In this document: positions 44,237 through 53,804 of the stretch, piece after piece
Numbering within the stretch: position 1 is the stretch's first letter
How the letters are laid out: every line of letters starts with the position of its first letter
DNA from: Microbulbifer sediminum
GTDB taxonomy: Bacteria; Pseudomonadota; Gammaproteobacteria; Pseudomonadales; Cellvibrionaceae
Direction: 5' to 3'
DNA: 64,000 nucleotides
NCBI RefSeq assembly: GCF_021729035.1
Contig: NZ_JAJSAP010000007.1
Span: 124,001-188,000 of the forward strand
Made by a program: the position numbers and the translations under genes
Notes under the pieces: model-generated
Database searches by the model: none
Told to the model about the DNA's origin: nothing
Seen by the model: the letters and a program-made list of their open reading frames with translations, nothing else

Positions 44237-45413
44237 TGCCAGGCAAAGGACATGGCCCGAGACTAGACGTAAAAATATAGCGCGCTACGACGACGGGAGG
44301 GCGATGTAACAATACGAGGCCGGAGAATGGCACGGCGGGAATCCGGTCGTCGTCAGTCTCTCCTGTAGCGAATAACAGTGCCCGCCTGCGTGCATGGCAC
44401 CGGACGCGTCAATCGATGCTGGACGTATACCTGAAGCGGAGAAAGCGGCCTTGCTGCTCGCTTTGTGCAAGCTTACTTGAATTCCGTTAGCGCATCCCTG
44501 CATAGCAGCTATGAACATCGCACCCAAATGACAAAATGACATAGGCCTCCGGGCACTATTTACCGCGCGCTGCCGGGGACGGTAGGGCTTCTGGGCACCA
44601 AAGCCAAAGTAATTCCCAATGGCACCGGTCTATTAAGTGCCGGGCCTGGCAGTACCATGCACCTCCCGATGCTCTGTGTCCTCAAGGAACCGGATCCTCC
44701 ACCAGGCTGTTCTGGTAAAGGACACAGTGAGCGCGCGGATTCATTGAGTAAACGAACTGGTTTCGGGAAAGAATCCATTTCGACTAAGCACCAGTTGCCG
44801 CACAATTTAGTGAAGCCCGGGTAATGCCAGAGAAAGCCTATAGCAATGAACACTGGCGAGGGGCGTCCTACGCTTCGGAAAAAAATATCCGCTCAAATAT
44901 TCCCTGTCGTTTTACAGTGAAGCTGCCACAGGCATTGTCTCCATTCTAACGCCACAGGAACGGCCGACCTGCTTACCTGTACAAGGAAAAATTCGCCTGC
45001 CTGCCGGAATTGGTCGGGGCTTTCTTGCATAACCTGACAACGAAATTCTCGCCGGGATGAAACTGTGCCTGGGTCTCACTGGAAGCTGGCCCTGGGCAAA
45101 GCTGCTTCCCCGGGGAATATCAACAATGCTAGTCATGCAAACAAAAAAGGATCAAAAGAATTAGCGAAAGCTCTGGTGTCGATGCAAAAATGTATCGATG
45201 CAAAAAACTGGCGACGATGCGCAAAACAGTTCATTGAACCGGAAAGCAAAACCCGAAAGATCACTTCACGGTGACATCTTCCTTTCGAGGCCCGCTGCCT
45301 CTCCGGGGCAAAGATTGCTGGTCCGCTCTGCTTGGTAAGAAAATACTGGAAGAAGAGATGACAACCGGGGGAGGGATGGCGGCTAGATCGGACGCCTTGC
45401 CGGCGGCGCAACA
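44237..45413. other. Gene-poor 1.2-kb stretch
   Basis: No convincing gene was found on either strand. Small open frames of 60-100 residues exist (minus strand 44285-44542, 44560-44853, 44912-45136; plus strand 45065-45274), but none has a good ribosome site together with protein-like sequence. The last, ending in KALVSMQKCIDAKNWRRCAK, looks most like a remnant of a real protein. Composition is less GC-rich than the neighbours, which suits decayed or acquired DNA. Confidence 0.4.
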
Positions 45414-45962
45414 CTACTGCAATACAAACCGGGAGAATTGCAGCAGGTCGTCAAACAGGGCGGTCTGCACCAGCGCCTCGTCGGGATTGCTGACCAGCTG
45501 CTGTAGGGTTTCCTCGCCCCGGCCAGTGCGCACCAGTACCGGTTTACAGCCCTTGGCCACCGCGGCCTGCAGGTCACGCGGGCGATCGCCAACGAAATAA
45601 CAATCGTGAAGGCTGGTATCGAACTCCGCCTCGATCACATCCAGCAGGCCGGTGGCGGGCTTACGGCAGCGGCAGTTGTCCGCATCGTCGTGTGGGCAGT
45701 AAAAGATGGCCGCCACCTCACCGCCGGCATCCTCCACCAGTGCACGCATCTTGGCGTGCATGGCCTCAAGGTCGTCGAGGTCAAACCAACCGCGGGCCAA
45801 GCCAGGCTGGTTGGTGGCGATGGCGAGCTGGTAGCCGGCCTGCGACAGCCCGGCCATGGCCTCGATACTGCCGGGCAGGGGCACCCAGTCGTCGGCGCTG
45901 CGGCAGCCACCTTCCACTTCGCGGTTAATCACCCCGTCCCGGTCGAGTACGATAATGGTCAT
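45414..45962 (-). CDS. gmhB: D-glycero-beta-D-manno-heptose 1,7-bisphosphate 7-phosphatase
   Basis: GmhB removes the 7-phosphate in ADP-heptose synthesis for LPS core. It has 182 residues, HAD type. The nucleophile motif is DRDGVINRE (residues 7-15, with Asp7 and Asp9), the second motif ATNQPGLARG near 50, and the Zn-binding loop CPHDDADNCRCRKP near 90 separates GmhB from histidinol phosphatase. GDRPRDLQAA near 123 is the third motif. In P. aeruginosa it also lies next to glyS, here 69 bases downstream of it. Confidence 0.93.
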   Translation of the reverse strand: MTIIVLDRDGVINREVEGGCRSADDWVPLPGSIEAMAGLSQAGYQLAIATNQPGLARGWFDLDDLEAMHAKMRALVEDAGGEVAAIFYCPHDDADNCRCRKPATGLLDVIEAEFDTSLHDCYFVGDRPRDLQAAVAKGCKPVLVRTGRGEETLQQLVSNPDEALVQTALFDDLLQFSRFVLQ

Positions 45963-46031
45963 AGTCCGAGCCTGGTTGCACCATGGCAGGAGCCCGTACC
46001 AGCAGGCCCCTGCGCTCTGGATGGGGTGGGG

Positions 46032-48113
46032 TTATTTTGCCGGGGCCAGCAGGGAGATATCGGCAACCTCCAGGAACAGTGCGCGCAACTGTGCCAGCAG
46101 CGCCAGGCGGTTGTTGCGCAGCTGCTCGTCGTCCGCCATCACCATAACGTTATCGAAGAAGCTGTCGACGGTTTCCCGCAGGCCAGACAGGCCGGCCAGG
46201 CCGTCAGTAAACATGGCCGCCGCGTACAGCGGTTGTACCTGTTGCTGCGCATCCGTGATTGCGGCATGAAGCGCCTTTTCGGCGTCTTCCTGCAGCAGTT
46301 CTTCATCCACGGACGAAGGCACCGGGCCATCCAGCTTCGCGAGGATGTTCGATACACGCTTGTTTGCCGCTGCCAGTGCCGACGCTTCCGGCAGCTGGCT
46401 GAAGGTATGTACGGCATGTACCCGGTTATCGATGTCCAGCGGGCGTGACAGTTTGCGCGCGGCCACTGCCATAAACACCTCGGCGGGAATACCCTGGTCC
46501 TCGTAGCGGGCACGGAAGCGCTCGAGCATGTAGGCGAGGGCCTGCTCGACGACGGTGTTATATTCTCCCAGTGCGGTGCGAGGATAGTTGTCGCGGGCCA
46601 GTTCCAGTAGCGTGCGCAGGTCCAGGTCCAGTTTCTTTTCCACCAGCAGGCGAATTACCCCGAGGCTGGCGCGGCGCAGGGCGAAGGGATCGCGGGAGCC
46701 GCTGGGCGGCTGGCCGATTCCGAAAATCCCCACCAGGGTATCCAGCCGGTCCGCCAGTGCCAGCACGGTGCCGGTCTCGCTCTTGGGCAGCTCGTCACCG
46801 GCGAACTTGGGCATGTACTGTTCGTACATGGACTTGGCCACGTCCAGTGGCTCACCGTCGTTCTCGGCGTAGTAGTAGCCGGCCACACCCTGCAGGTCGG
46901 CGAATTCGAATACCATCTCGGTCACCAGGTCCGACTTGCACAGCTTGGCGGCGCGCTCGGCCTGGCTCTCGTCGGCGCCGATGGCGGCGGCAATCTTCGG
47001 TGCCAGAACGGCCAGGCGCTCGGTCTTGTCATAGATGGTGCCCAGCTTCTGCTGGAAGATTACCTGCTTGAGCTTCTCGCGCCGGGCCTCGAGGCTGGTC
47101 TTCTTGTCAGTGTCGAAGAAGAAAGCGGCATCGGACAGGCGCGGGCGGATCACCCGCTCGTTGCCCTCGATGACCTGCTTCGGGTCCCGGCTCTCGATAT
47201 TGGCCACGGTGACGAAGAACGGCAGCAACTGGCCGTCGCCGTCCACTACGTGGAAATATTTCTGGTGTTCCTTCATGGAGGAAATCAGGGCTTCCGCAGG
47301 GACGTCCAGGAAGCGCTGCTCGAAGCGGCCGGTGAGCGCCACCGGCCATTCAACCAGCGCGGTGACTTCATCCAGCAGGTCGTCGTCGATGACCGCCTCG
47401 CCGTTGACGTTGTGGGCCTCGGCGGTAACCTGGTCGCGGATCATCTCGCGGCGCTCGGCGAAATCCACCACCACGTAGCCGGGATCGCGCAACTGTTGCA
47501 CGTAATCCTTGGCGGAATGCACTTCCAGCTCGCGGTTACAGTGGAAGCGATGGCCGCGACTGGTATTGCCCGCCTGCAGGCCCAGCACCTCACCGTTGAC
47601 CACTTCGTTGCCGAACAGCATCAGCAGCCAGTGCACCGGGCGCACGAACTCCTCGCGCCGGGCACCCCAGCGCATGCGCTTGGGGATCGGCAGCTGGGCC
47701 AGGGATTTCTCCACAATGCCGGGCAGCAGGCTGACGGTGTCAGCCCCTTTTTGCTCACTGACAAACGCCAGGCGTTCGCCCTTGTCGGTTTCCTTCCGTG
47801 ACAGCTGGTCCACGGTGACACCGTTGCTGCGGGCAAAGCCCTCGGCTGCCTTACTGGGGTTACCTTCCTTGTCGAACGCGGCCTTTACGGCCGGACCCAG
47901 CTTCTCAATCTGCTTGTCCTGCTGGCGCTCCGCCAGGCCGGACACGGCGACTGCCAGGCGCCGGGGTGCGGCGTAGGCTTTTACCTCGCCGAACTCCAGC
48001 TCTGCGCCCCGGAGGCCCTGCTCGATTCCGTCGGCGAATGCCTGCATCAATGTGTGCAGTGCGGTTGGCGGCAGTTCCTCGGTGCCCAGCTCTACCAGAA
48101 AATCCTGCGCCAT
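46032..48113 (-). CDS. glyS: Glycine--tRNA ligase beta subunit
   Basis: GlyS is the large chain of the alpha2-beta2 glycyl-tRNA synthetase. It has 693 residues, typical. It starts AQDFLVELGTEELPPTAL, the family hallmark, and contains HRFHCNRELEV and the HD-like and anticodon-binding domains in the C-terminal half. Its start shares one base with the glyQ stop (TAATG), so the subunits are translationally coupled. Confidence 0.97.
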   Translation of the reverse strand: MAQDFLVELGTEELPPTALHTLMQAFADGIEQGLRGAELEFGEVKAYAAPRRLAVAVSGLAERQQDKQIEKLGPAVKAAFDKEGNPSKAAEGFARSNGVTVDQLSRKETDKGERLAFVSEQKGADTVSLLPGIVEKSLAQLPIPKRMRWGARREEFVRPVHWLLMLFGNEVVNGEVLGLQAGNTSRGHRFHCNRELEVHSAKDYVQQLRDPGYVVVDFAERREMIRDQVTAEAHNVNGEAVIDDDLLDEVTALVEWPVALTGRFEQRFLDVPAEALISSMKEHQKYFHVVDGDGQLLPFFVTVANIESRDPKQVIEGNERVIRPRLSDAAFFFDTDKKTSLEARREKLKQVIFQQKLGTIYDKTERLAVLAPKIAAAIGADESQAERAAKLCKSDLVTEMVFEFADLQGVAGYYYAENDGEPLDVAKSMYEQYMPKFAGDELPKSETGTVLALADRLDTLVGIFGIGQPPSGSRDPFALRRASLGVIRLLVEKKLDLDLRTLLELARDNYPRTALGEYNTVVEQALAYMLERFRARYEDQGIPAEVFMAVAARKLSRPLDIDNRVHAVHTFSQLPEASALAAANKRVSNILAKLDGPVPSSVDEELLQEDAEKALHAAITDAQQQVQPLYAAAMFTDGLAGLSGLRETVDSFFDNVMVMADDEQLRNNRLALLAQLRALFLEVADISLLAPAK

Positions 48114-49081
48114 TACTGCTTCTCCTCTTGTTCGGACTGCTGTTCCGGTTGTTCCGCCAGAATCTCTTTGCGAATCTCTTCCGCCGCCAGGGGGAAGCCC
48201 AGTGCGCGCCGCGCATCGTAATAGGCCTGGGCCACGGCCCGGGCCAGGGTGCGCACCCGCAGGATGTAACGCTGGCGCTCGGTGACGGAAATCGCGTGAC
48301 GGGCGTCCAGCAGGTTGAAGGCGTGGGAGGCTTTCATTACCTGCTCATAGGCGGGCAGCGGCAGGCCCAGCTCGATCAGGCGCTGGCTTTCCCGCTCACT
48401 GTGATCGAAGGTATTGAACAGGAACTCCACATCCGCGTGTTCGAAGTTGTAATGGGACATCTCCACCTCGTTCTGGTGGAAGACGTCACCATAGGTTACC
48501 GGGCTGCCATCCGGGTTGCGGGTCCAGACCAGGTCATAGATGGATTCGACGTTCTGCAGGTACATGGCGATCCGCTCGAGGCCGTAAGTGATCTCGCCGG
48601 TCACCGGGTAACACTCGAGACCGCCCACCTGCTGGAAATAAGTGAACTGGGTCACCTCCATGCCGTTTAGCCACACCTCCCAGCCCAGGCCCCAGGCGCC
48701 CAGCGTGGGGGATTCCCAGTTATCCTCAACAAAGCGGATATCGTGAATGGCCGGGTCCACGCCCATGGCGCGCAGGCTGTCCAGGTAGAGATCCTGGATA
48801 TTGTCCGGCGACGGCTTCATCACCACCTGGTACTGGTAGTAATGCTGCAGGCGGTTGGGGTTGTCGCCGTAGCGGCCGTCGGTGGGGCGGCGGCAGGGCT
48901 GCACATAGGCGGCGTTCCAGGTTTCCGGGCCGATCGCACGCAGGAAAGTAGCCGGGTGGAAGGTGCCGGCACCCACTTCCATATCCAGAGGCTGTAGAAT
49001 GACGCACCCCTGGCGCGCCCAGTAGTCCTGCAGGGCAAAGATCAGCCCCTGGAAAGTGCTTAGGTCGTATTGCTTGGACAC
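48113..49081 (-). CDS. glyQ: Glycine--tRNA ligase alpha subunit
   Basis: GlyQ is the catalytic small chain of glycyl-tRNA synthetase. From a GTG at 49081 it has 322 residues; GGAG lies 6 bases upstream and the protein then starts [20 protein letters not shown] as relatives do. The longer open frame (to 49165) adds an unrelated Arg-rich stretch and is rejected. The motif [19 protein letters not shown] near residue 35 and [14 protein letters not shown] near 57 are class II aminoacylation parts. Confidence 0.97.
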   Translation of the reverse strand: MSKQYDLSTFQGLIFALQDYWARQGCVILQPLDMEVGAGTFHPATFLRAIGPETWNAAYVQPCRRPTDGRYGDNPNRLQHYYQYQVVMKPSPDNIQDLYLDSLRAMGVDPAIHDIRFVEDNWESPTLGAWGLGWEVWLNGMEVTQFTYFQQVGGLECYPVTGEITYGLERIAMYLQNVESIYDLVWTRNPDGSPVTYGDVFHQNEVEMSHYNFEHADVEFLFNTFDHSERESQRLIELGLPLPAYEQVMKASHAFNLLDARHAISVTERQRYILRVRTLARAVAQAYYDARRALGFPLAAEEIRKEILAEQPEQQSEQEEKQ

Positions 49082-49305
49082 CGCTATCTCCGGATATCTG
49101 TTGTGTGCGGCCCGTACGGCGGCCCGGAATCGATCCCGGCCGCGAGCGCGGGCAAAGGGTCGCAATTATAGCGGCAGCAGGGGACGCACTAAAGCCGTGG
49201 GGCACGGTGCGTGGCCCAGGCGCCGCAATCAATCACCATATTGGAGGGACAGGGCCGCGGGCCCGCGGTTCCGTATTTGTGTAACTGGCAGAGGAAGTTG
49301 TTGTC

Positions 49306-50190
49306 TTGGATATCAAGGGCCGGTTGGCGCTATTCACCCTGAAGCTGGTGGGCCGGCTGCCGTTGCGCTGGTCGCGCCGGCTGGGCCGTGTCGTGGGTTG
49401 GCTCGCGGTGCTGGTACGCGGCGAAACCCTGCGCCTGACCCGCATCAACCTGGCGCGCTGCTACCCGGCTATGGAGACGGGGGAGCGCGAGCGGCTGGCG
49501 CGCCAGAGCGTGGTGCACACTGCCATGACCGGCTTCGAGGTGGCTACCATCTGGCAGCAACCATGGAGTCGCAGCGAGGACCAGATTGTGCGGGTGCGCA
49601 ACCAGCAACTGCTCACCGACGAGGTGGATGACGAGCGGGGTGTCCTGGTGCTGATACCCCACATCGGCAACTGGGAGATCTTCGGCATGTACCTGGCAAC
49701 CCTGGGCCCGTCCACCGCCATGTACGCACCGCCCAAGCTCGCCGCCCTTGACCCGGTGATCCGCGGGGCCCGCGAGGCCACCGGCGCAAACCTGGTACCT
49801 ACCGACATGCGCGGGGTGCGGGCCCTGCTCAAGGCCCTGAAAGGCGGCGAAATCGTGATGGTGCTGCCGGACCAGGAGCCCGACAGCGGTGGCGATTTCG
49901 CCCCCTTCTTCGGCCGCCCGGCACTCACCATGACCCTGGCCCACAACCTGCTGCAGCGCACCGGCTGCCGCTGCGTATTCGGTTTTGGCAAGCGGGTCGA
50001 CGACGGCTTCGAGCTGGTGTTGCTGCCGGCAGAGCAGGCCATCTACAGCGACGAGCAGAAGGTGTCGCTGGCGGCCATGAACCGGGGGGTGGAGGCCTGT
50101 ATCGGTGAGGCGCCGGAGCAGTACCAGTGGGAATACAAGCGGTTTCGCCGCCAGCCTGAGGGAAAGAGCGGTATCTATCGCAGGCCGTGA
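49306..50190 (+). CDS. Lipid A biosynthesis lauroyl/acyl-transferase (LpxL/HtrB family)
   Basis: This 294-residue membrane-anchored enzyme adds a secondary acyl chain to lipid A. The HX4E catalytic motif is HIGNWEIFG near residue 118 (His and Glu), and LPDQEPDSGGDFAPFFG near 187 is the acyl-acceptor region of the family. The N-terminal helix is short and amphipathic. A TTG start at 49306 is used, with GAGG 11 bases upstream. P. aeruginosa carries a homologue at the same place (PA0011). Divergent from glyQ. Confidence 0.9.
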   Translation: MDIKGRLALFTLKLVGRLPLRWSRRLGRVVGWLAVLVRGETLRLTRINLARCYPAMETGERERLARQSVVHTAMTGFEVATIWQQPWSRSEDQIVRVRNQQLLTDEVDDERGVLVLIPHIGNWEIFGMYLATLGPSTAMYAPPKLAALDPVIRGAREATGANLVPTDMRGVRALLKALKGGEIVMVLPDQEPDSGGDFAPFFGRPALTMTLAHNLLQRTGCRCVFGFGKRVDDGFELVLLPAEQAIYSDEQKVSLAAMNRGVEACIGEAPEQYQWEYKRFRRQPEGKSGIYRRP

Positions 50191-50227
50191 GGCGCAGGGC
50201 CCCGCACCGATTGCCTCACCAATGATG

Positions 50228-50242
50228 CCGGGGTCTCCCCGG
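50228..50242. terminator. Weak hairpin between convergent lpxL-like and nupC-like genes
   Basis: CCGGGG (50228-50233) and CCCCGG (50237-50242) form a 6-bp stem around TCT. No T-tract on either side. Confidence 0.3.
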
Positions 50243-50323
50243 GCTCCGGCGCCCGGCGATCATACCTGAACGCACTTCACGCAAACTGCTCCCAGTGCAC
50301 ACGCTCCAGCAGTTGGCACCTCC

Positions 50324-51559
50324 TCAACCGCCGTGCAGCAGCCCCACCACCGTCCCCGTCATGCAGGTCGCCAGCAGCCCGGCAAACAGGGCACGGGTGG
50401 CAAGGTAGGCCACCTCGGCGGTGCGGCCGGGCACGATCGTGGAAATAGTCCCCACCACCAGGCCCAGGCTGGCAAAGTTGGCAAAGCCGCAGATGGCATA
50501 GACCAGGATCAGGTAACTGTGGGGCGAGAGGGCATCGGGGCCCAGTTCGGCGATCCGCTGGTAGGCGACAAACTCATTGAATATCAGCTTGATACTCATC
50601 AGCTCCGCCGCCTGCCCCAGGTCCGCGCCGTCCACGCCCATCAGCCACACGATGGGGTGGAAGAGGAAAGAGGCCAGGTACTCGATGGTGATGCGCTCGC
50701 CGAACAGGGCCCCCAGCAGGGCGTTGACCAGGTAAATCAGTGCAAACAGCACCACGATCATGCCGATGATATTGAGCAGCAGCTTGACGCCGTCCTCGGT
50801 GCCACGCACCAGTGCGTCGAGGGTGCTCTGGGCCTCGCTGCGCACCGGTGGGATCTGGTGTGGCTCGCGGTCCGCGGGCGGCACCCACAGCTGTGCGAAC
50901 AGTACTGCCGCCGGCATGCTGATCAGGGAGGCCACCAGGATATGCCCCGCCGGGTTGGCAATGATCCCCTCCAGCTGGCTGGCGTATAAGACCATGACCG
51001 TGCCCGCCACCGTGGACATGGCGGCGGTAATCAGCAGGAACAGGGTCGAGCGGGACATGGACTCGAAGTAGGGCCGTACCAGCAGCGGCGCCTCGACAAT
51101 GCCGAAGAACACGCTGGATGCCACGCTGAAGGTCTGCAGGCCGTCCAGGCGCAGGGCCTTTTGCAGCAGGAAGCCGAGGCCGCCGATGATTTTCTGTAGA
51201 ATGCCCCAGTAGAACAGGATCGCGGAGAGGGCGCTCATCACCAGGACGATGGGCAGGACCTGGAAGGCGATGATAAACGGGGAGCCGGGCCCGTCAGCCT
51301 CGAACGGGAGATCCGCACCGCCCAGGTAACCGAACATATAACTGCTGCCCGCCAGCGCAGCCTGCTCGAGCACCTTTACCGCGCTGTTCAGCCCCAGCAG
51401 CAGGTCCTGTACCCAGGTGACCCGCAGCATCAGCCAGGCAATGGCAAACTGCAGCCCCAGGCAGGCCAGGACCATGCGCGGCGAGATTGCCCGGCGGTTT
51501 TCGCTCAGCAGGACGGGGATGGCGGTAAAGACCAGAATTCCCAACAGGGCTTGCCACAT
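50324..51559 (-). CDS. Concentrative nucleoside transporter (NupC/CNT family)
   Basis: This 411-residue inner-membrane protein takes up nucleosides with Na+ or H+. It has three N-terminal helices, then the CNT core. Family segments are GIVEAPLLVRPYF near residue 155, ITAAMSTVAGTVMVLYA near 180, LIFNEFVAYQRIAELG near 330 and ALCGF-type ICGFANFASLGLVVG near 360. It is monocistronic, 43 bases from a divergent CDP-alcohol phosphatidyltransferase gene. Confidence 0.92.
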   Translation of the reverse strand: MWQALLGILVFTAIPVLLSENRRAISPRMVLACLGLQFAIAWLMLRVTWVQDLLLGLNSAVKVLEQAALAGSSYMFGYLGGADLPFEADGPGSPFIIAFQVLPIVLVMSALSAILFYWGILQKIIGGLGFLLQKALRLDGLQTFSVASSVFFGIVEAPLLVRPYFESMSRSTLFLLITAAMSTVAGTVMVLYASQLEGIIANPAGHILVASLISMPAAVLFAQLWVPPADREPHQIPPVRSEAQSTLDALVRGTEDGVKLLLNIIGMIVVLFALIYLVNALLGALFGERITIEYLASFLFHPIVWLMGVDGADLGQAAELMSIKLIFNEFVAYQRIAELGPDALSPHSYLILVYAICGFANFASLGLVVGTISTIVPGRTAEVAYLATRALFAGLLATCMTGTVVGLLHGG

Positions 51560-51602
51560 AAACTGGAGATCCTAAGCGCCTTGGGCGCGGTTATTATCGA
51601 CA

Positions 51603-52211
51603 ATGGACAGAAGCCAGCCTTCCGTATTTCGCTACATTCCCAACTGCCTGTCGGTGCTGCGCATCCTGCTGATCCCGGTGGTGATCTGGCTGGTGCTCGA
51701 CAACAAGGCGGTGCCGGCGCTGATCGCCTTTGCCATTGGGGCCCTCACCGATTTCCTCGACGGCCAGCTGGCGCGACGGTGCGGCTGGCATTCCCATGTC
51801 GGGGCATTGATGGACCCGGTGGCAGACAAGCTGTTTGTGCTCTGCCTGATGCCGCTGATGTGGAACTTCGGCCCGGTGGTGGCGGTGTTTGCGGTGCTGG
51901 TGATCGTCCGCTATGCCATCCAGCTGACGGTGTTCCCGGTGCTGATGGGCTGGCTCAAGCGACCCTTCAAGGTGGCACCGCGCTTCCTGCCCAAACTGGC
52001 CACCGCGGTGGCCTTCCTGGTGCTGGGACTGGGGCTGTTGCAGAACGTGCTGCTGGAAATATCCCCCGATTATTATTTCTCCGGCAGCCCGCTGGCCAAA
52101 ACCATCGGCGCCATCAGCCTGCTCGGCAGCCTCCTGGAAATCTATGTGCTGGTAACCTTCGTGCCCCGTTACTGGCAGATCATTCGCGGTAAGCACGACA
52201 CGTTTGAGTAG
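51603..52211 (+). CDS. CDP-alcohol phosphatidyltransferase family protein
   Basis: This 202-residue integral membrane enzyme transfers a phosphatidyl group from CDP-diacylglycerol to an alcohol, as in phosphatidylglycerol or cardiolipin-type synthesis. The family motif DxxDG-xx-AR-x8-G-xxx-D-xxx-D is complete in TDFLDGQLARRCGWHS and GALMDPVADK near residues 55-82. Six helices are expected. The alcohol is not decided by the sequence; PgsA or an unusual CDP-alcohol transferase are both possible. Confidence 0.9.
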   Translation: MDRSQPSVFRYIPNCLSVLRILLIPVVIWLVLDNKAVPALIAFAIGALTDFLDGQLARRCGWHSHVGALMDPVADKLFVLCLMPLMWNFGPVVAVFAVLVIVRYAIQLTVFPVLMGWLKRPFKVAPRFLPKLATAVAFLVLGLGLLQNVLLEISPDYYFSGSPLAKTIGAISLLGSLLEIYVLVTFVPRYWQIIRGKHDTFE

Positions 52212-52234
52212 TGCCACTGCGCACTTTGTTACCG

Positions 52235-52266
52235 CTTGCGGCCACGCCGCCAGCGGCCGCCGCAAG
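52235..52266. terminator. Inverted repeat between convergent genes
   Basis: CTTGCGGC (52235-52242) and GCCGCAAG (52259-52266) pair perfectly with a 16-base loop that itself can fold. It lies between the CDP-alcohol transferase gene and trkH, both ending here. Confidence 0.45.
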
Positions 52267-52271
52267 AGTAT

Positions 52272-53723
52272 TCAGTGACGCCAGAATGCCGGGGTCAGTA
52301 GCACCAGCAGGGTGAAGATCTCCAGGCGGCCCATCAGCATTGCCAGGATCAGGAACCACTTGGCCACTTCATTGACCGTACCGTAGTGCGCTGCGGCGTC
52401 GCCCAGCGCCGGACCGATATTACTCAGGCACGAGGCCACGGTGGAAAACGACGTGACAAAGTTTTCCCCGGTCGCCATAACGATAATGGTCAGCACGAAA
52501 AATGACAGGATGTAGACCGCGAAGAACCCCCACACCGCGTCAGTGACCCGCTCCGGCACGATCTTGCCGTTCACCTTGATCGGTACCACCGCATTGGCAT
52601 GTACCAGCCGGTTTAATTCGCGCATGCCCGATTTCATGATCAGCATGCCGCGCACCGCCTTGATCCCGCCACAGGTGGAACCGGCACAGGCGCCCAGGAT
52701 GCCCAGCATCAGCAGTACATAGGGCAGGAACGCCGGCCATGCGGAGAAATTCTCCGAGGCAAAGCCCGCGGTGGTGCCGATGGAAACCACCTGGAAAAAA
52801 CCGTGCAGGAAACTGCTGCCGGGGGAGAAGATTCCCAGCCACCACAGGTAGGCACTGATCAGCAACGCGGAGCACAGTGTCAGCGTGACCCAGAAACGGA
52901 ATTCCGAATCGCGCCAGTAGTGTGACAGGGTGCGGTTGCGGAAGGCGAAGAAGTGCAGCCCGAAGTTGATCGCTGCCGTAAACATGAAAAAGATGCAGAT
53001 CGCCATGATTGCATGGTTGTTGGCATAGAAGCCCATGCTGGCGTCGTGGGTGGAGAAGCCGCCGTTGGCGACGGTGGAAAATGCGTGCCCGACGGCATCA
53101 AATATGGACATGCCGGCCCACCAGTAGCCCAGGCCACAGAGCAGGGTCAGAATAATGTAGATAACGAACAGGGCGCGCGCCGTCTCGGCGATCCGCGGGG
53201 TCAGTTTGGTGTCCTTGATTGGCCCCGGGGTTTCGGCCTTGTACAGCTGCATGCCACCGATACCCAGCATGGGCAGGATCGCCAGCGCGATCACAATGAC
53301 GCCGATACCGCCGAACCACTGCAGTTGCTGGCGGTAGTACAGGATTGCCGGCGGCAGGCTGTCCAGGCCGGTGATCACCGTGGCCCCGGTGGTGGTCAGC
53401 CCGGACAGGGATTCGAAAATCGAGTCGGTGATGCCGAGGTTGGGTTGCGGGCTGATGATCAGTGGCAGGGAGCCGAAACTACCCAGTACCAGCCAGAACA
53501 GTGAGGTCACCACGAAGCCGTCCCGGGTGCGCATTTCCTGGCGCAGGTCGTGCACCGGTAGCCACATGAACAGGCCGGTGAGCAGGGTAATGGCGAAGGC
53601 GATGCTGAAGGCAGTGTGGGTGCCGTCGTCGTACCACAGGGACACGCCGATGGGCGGCAGCAGCGTGAGGCTGAATACCGTCAGCAGGATCCCGAAAACT
53701 CGCGCAATTACAGCAATTCGCAT
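52272..53723 (-). CDS. trkH: Trk potassium uptake membrane subunit TrkH
   Basis: TrkH is the K+-translocating subunit of the Trk system. It has 483 residues and about 10-12 helices with four pore-loop repeats; selectivity-filter glycines appear in SGLTTTGATV near residue 110, NGGFSTHDAS near 224, SIGTTAGFAS near 320 and SCLSNIGPALG near 435. It lies downstream of trkA, 81 bases away, so both subunits can be made together. Confidence 0.95.
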   Translation of the reverse strand: MRIAVIARVFGILLTVFSLTLLPPIGVSLWYDDGTHTAFSIAFAITLLTGLFMWLPVHDLRQEMRTRDGFVVTSLFWLVLGSFGSLPLIISPQPNLGITDSIFESLSGLTTTGATVITGLDSLPPAILYYRQQLQWFGGIGVIVIALAILPMLGIGGMQLYKAETPGPIKDTKLTPRIAETARALFVIYIILTLLCGLGYWWAGMSIFDAVGHAFSTVANGGFSTHDASMGFYANNHAIMAICIFFMFTAAINFGLHFFAFRNRTLSHYWRDSEFRFWVTLTLCSALLISAYLWWLGIFSPGSSFLHGFFQVVSIGTTAGFASENFSAWPAFLPYVLLMLGILGACAGSTCGGIKAVRGMLIMKSGMRELNRLVHANAVVPIKVNGKIVPERVTDAVWGFFAVYILSFFVLTIIVMATGENFVTSFSTVASCLSNIGPALGDAAAHYGTVNEVAKWFLILAMLMGRLEIFTLLVLLTPAFWRH

Positions 53724-53804
53724 CGGCGCATTTCAGCCTGTGGTTTGTCCTTTGTACGCTTCATGCAGCAGCGACCGCCCCTGCGAAACGTGAATAAAAA
53801 TGGT

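Noticed and set aside
44285-45414. Small open frames of 70-100 residues in the gene-poor stretch.
   Set aside because: No good ribosome sites, Cys/Ser/Pro-rich random-like sequence, and no likeness to known proteins.
49255-49268. A 14-bp palindrome CCGCGGGCCCGCGG before the lpxL-like gene.
   Set aside because: Pure G+C palindromes are frequent by chance in GC-rich DNA; no positional or sequence support for a function.
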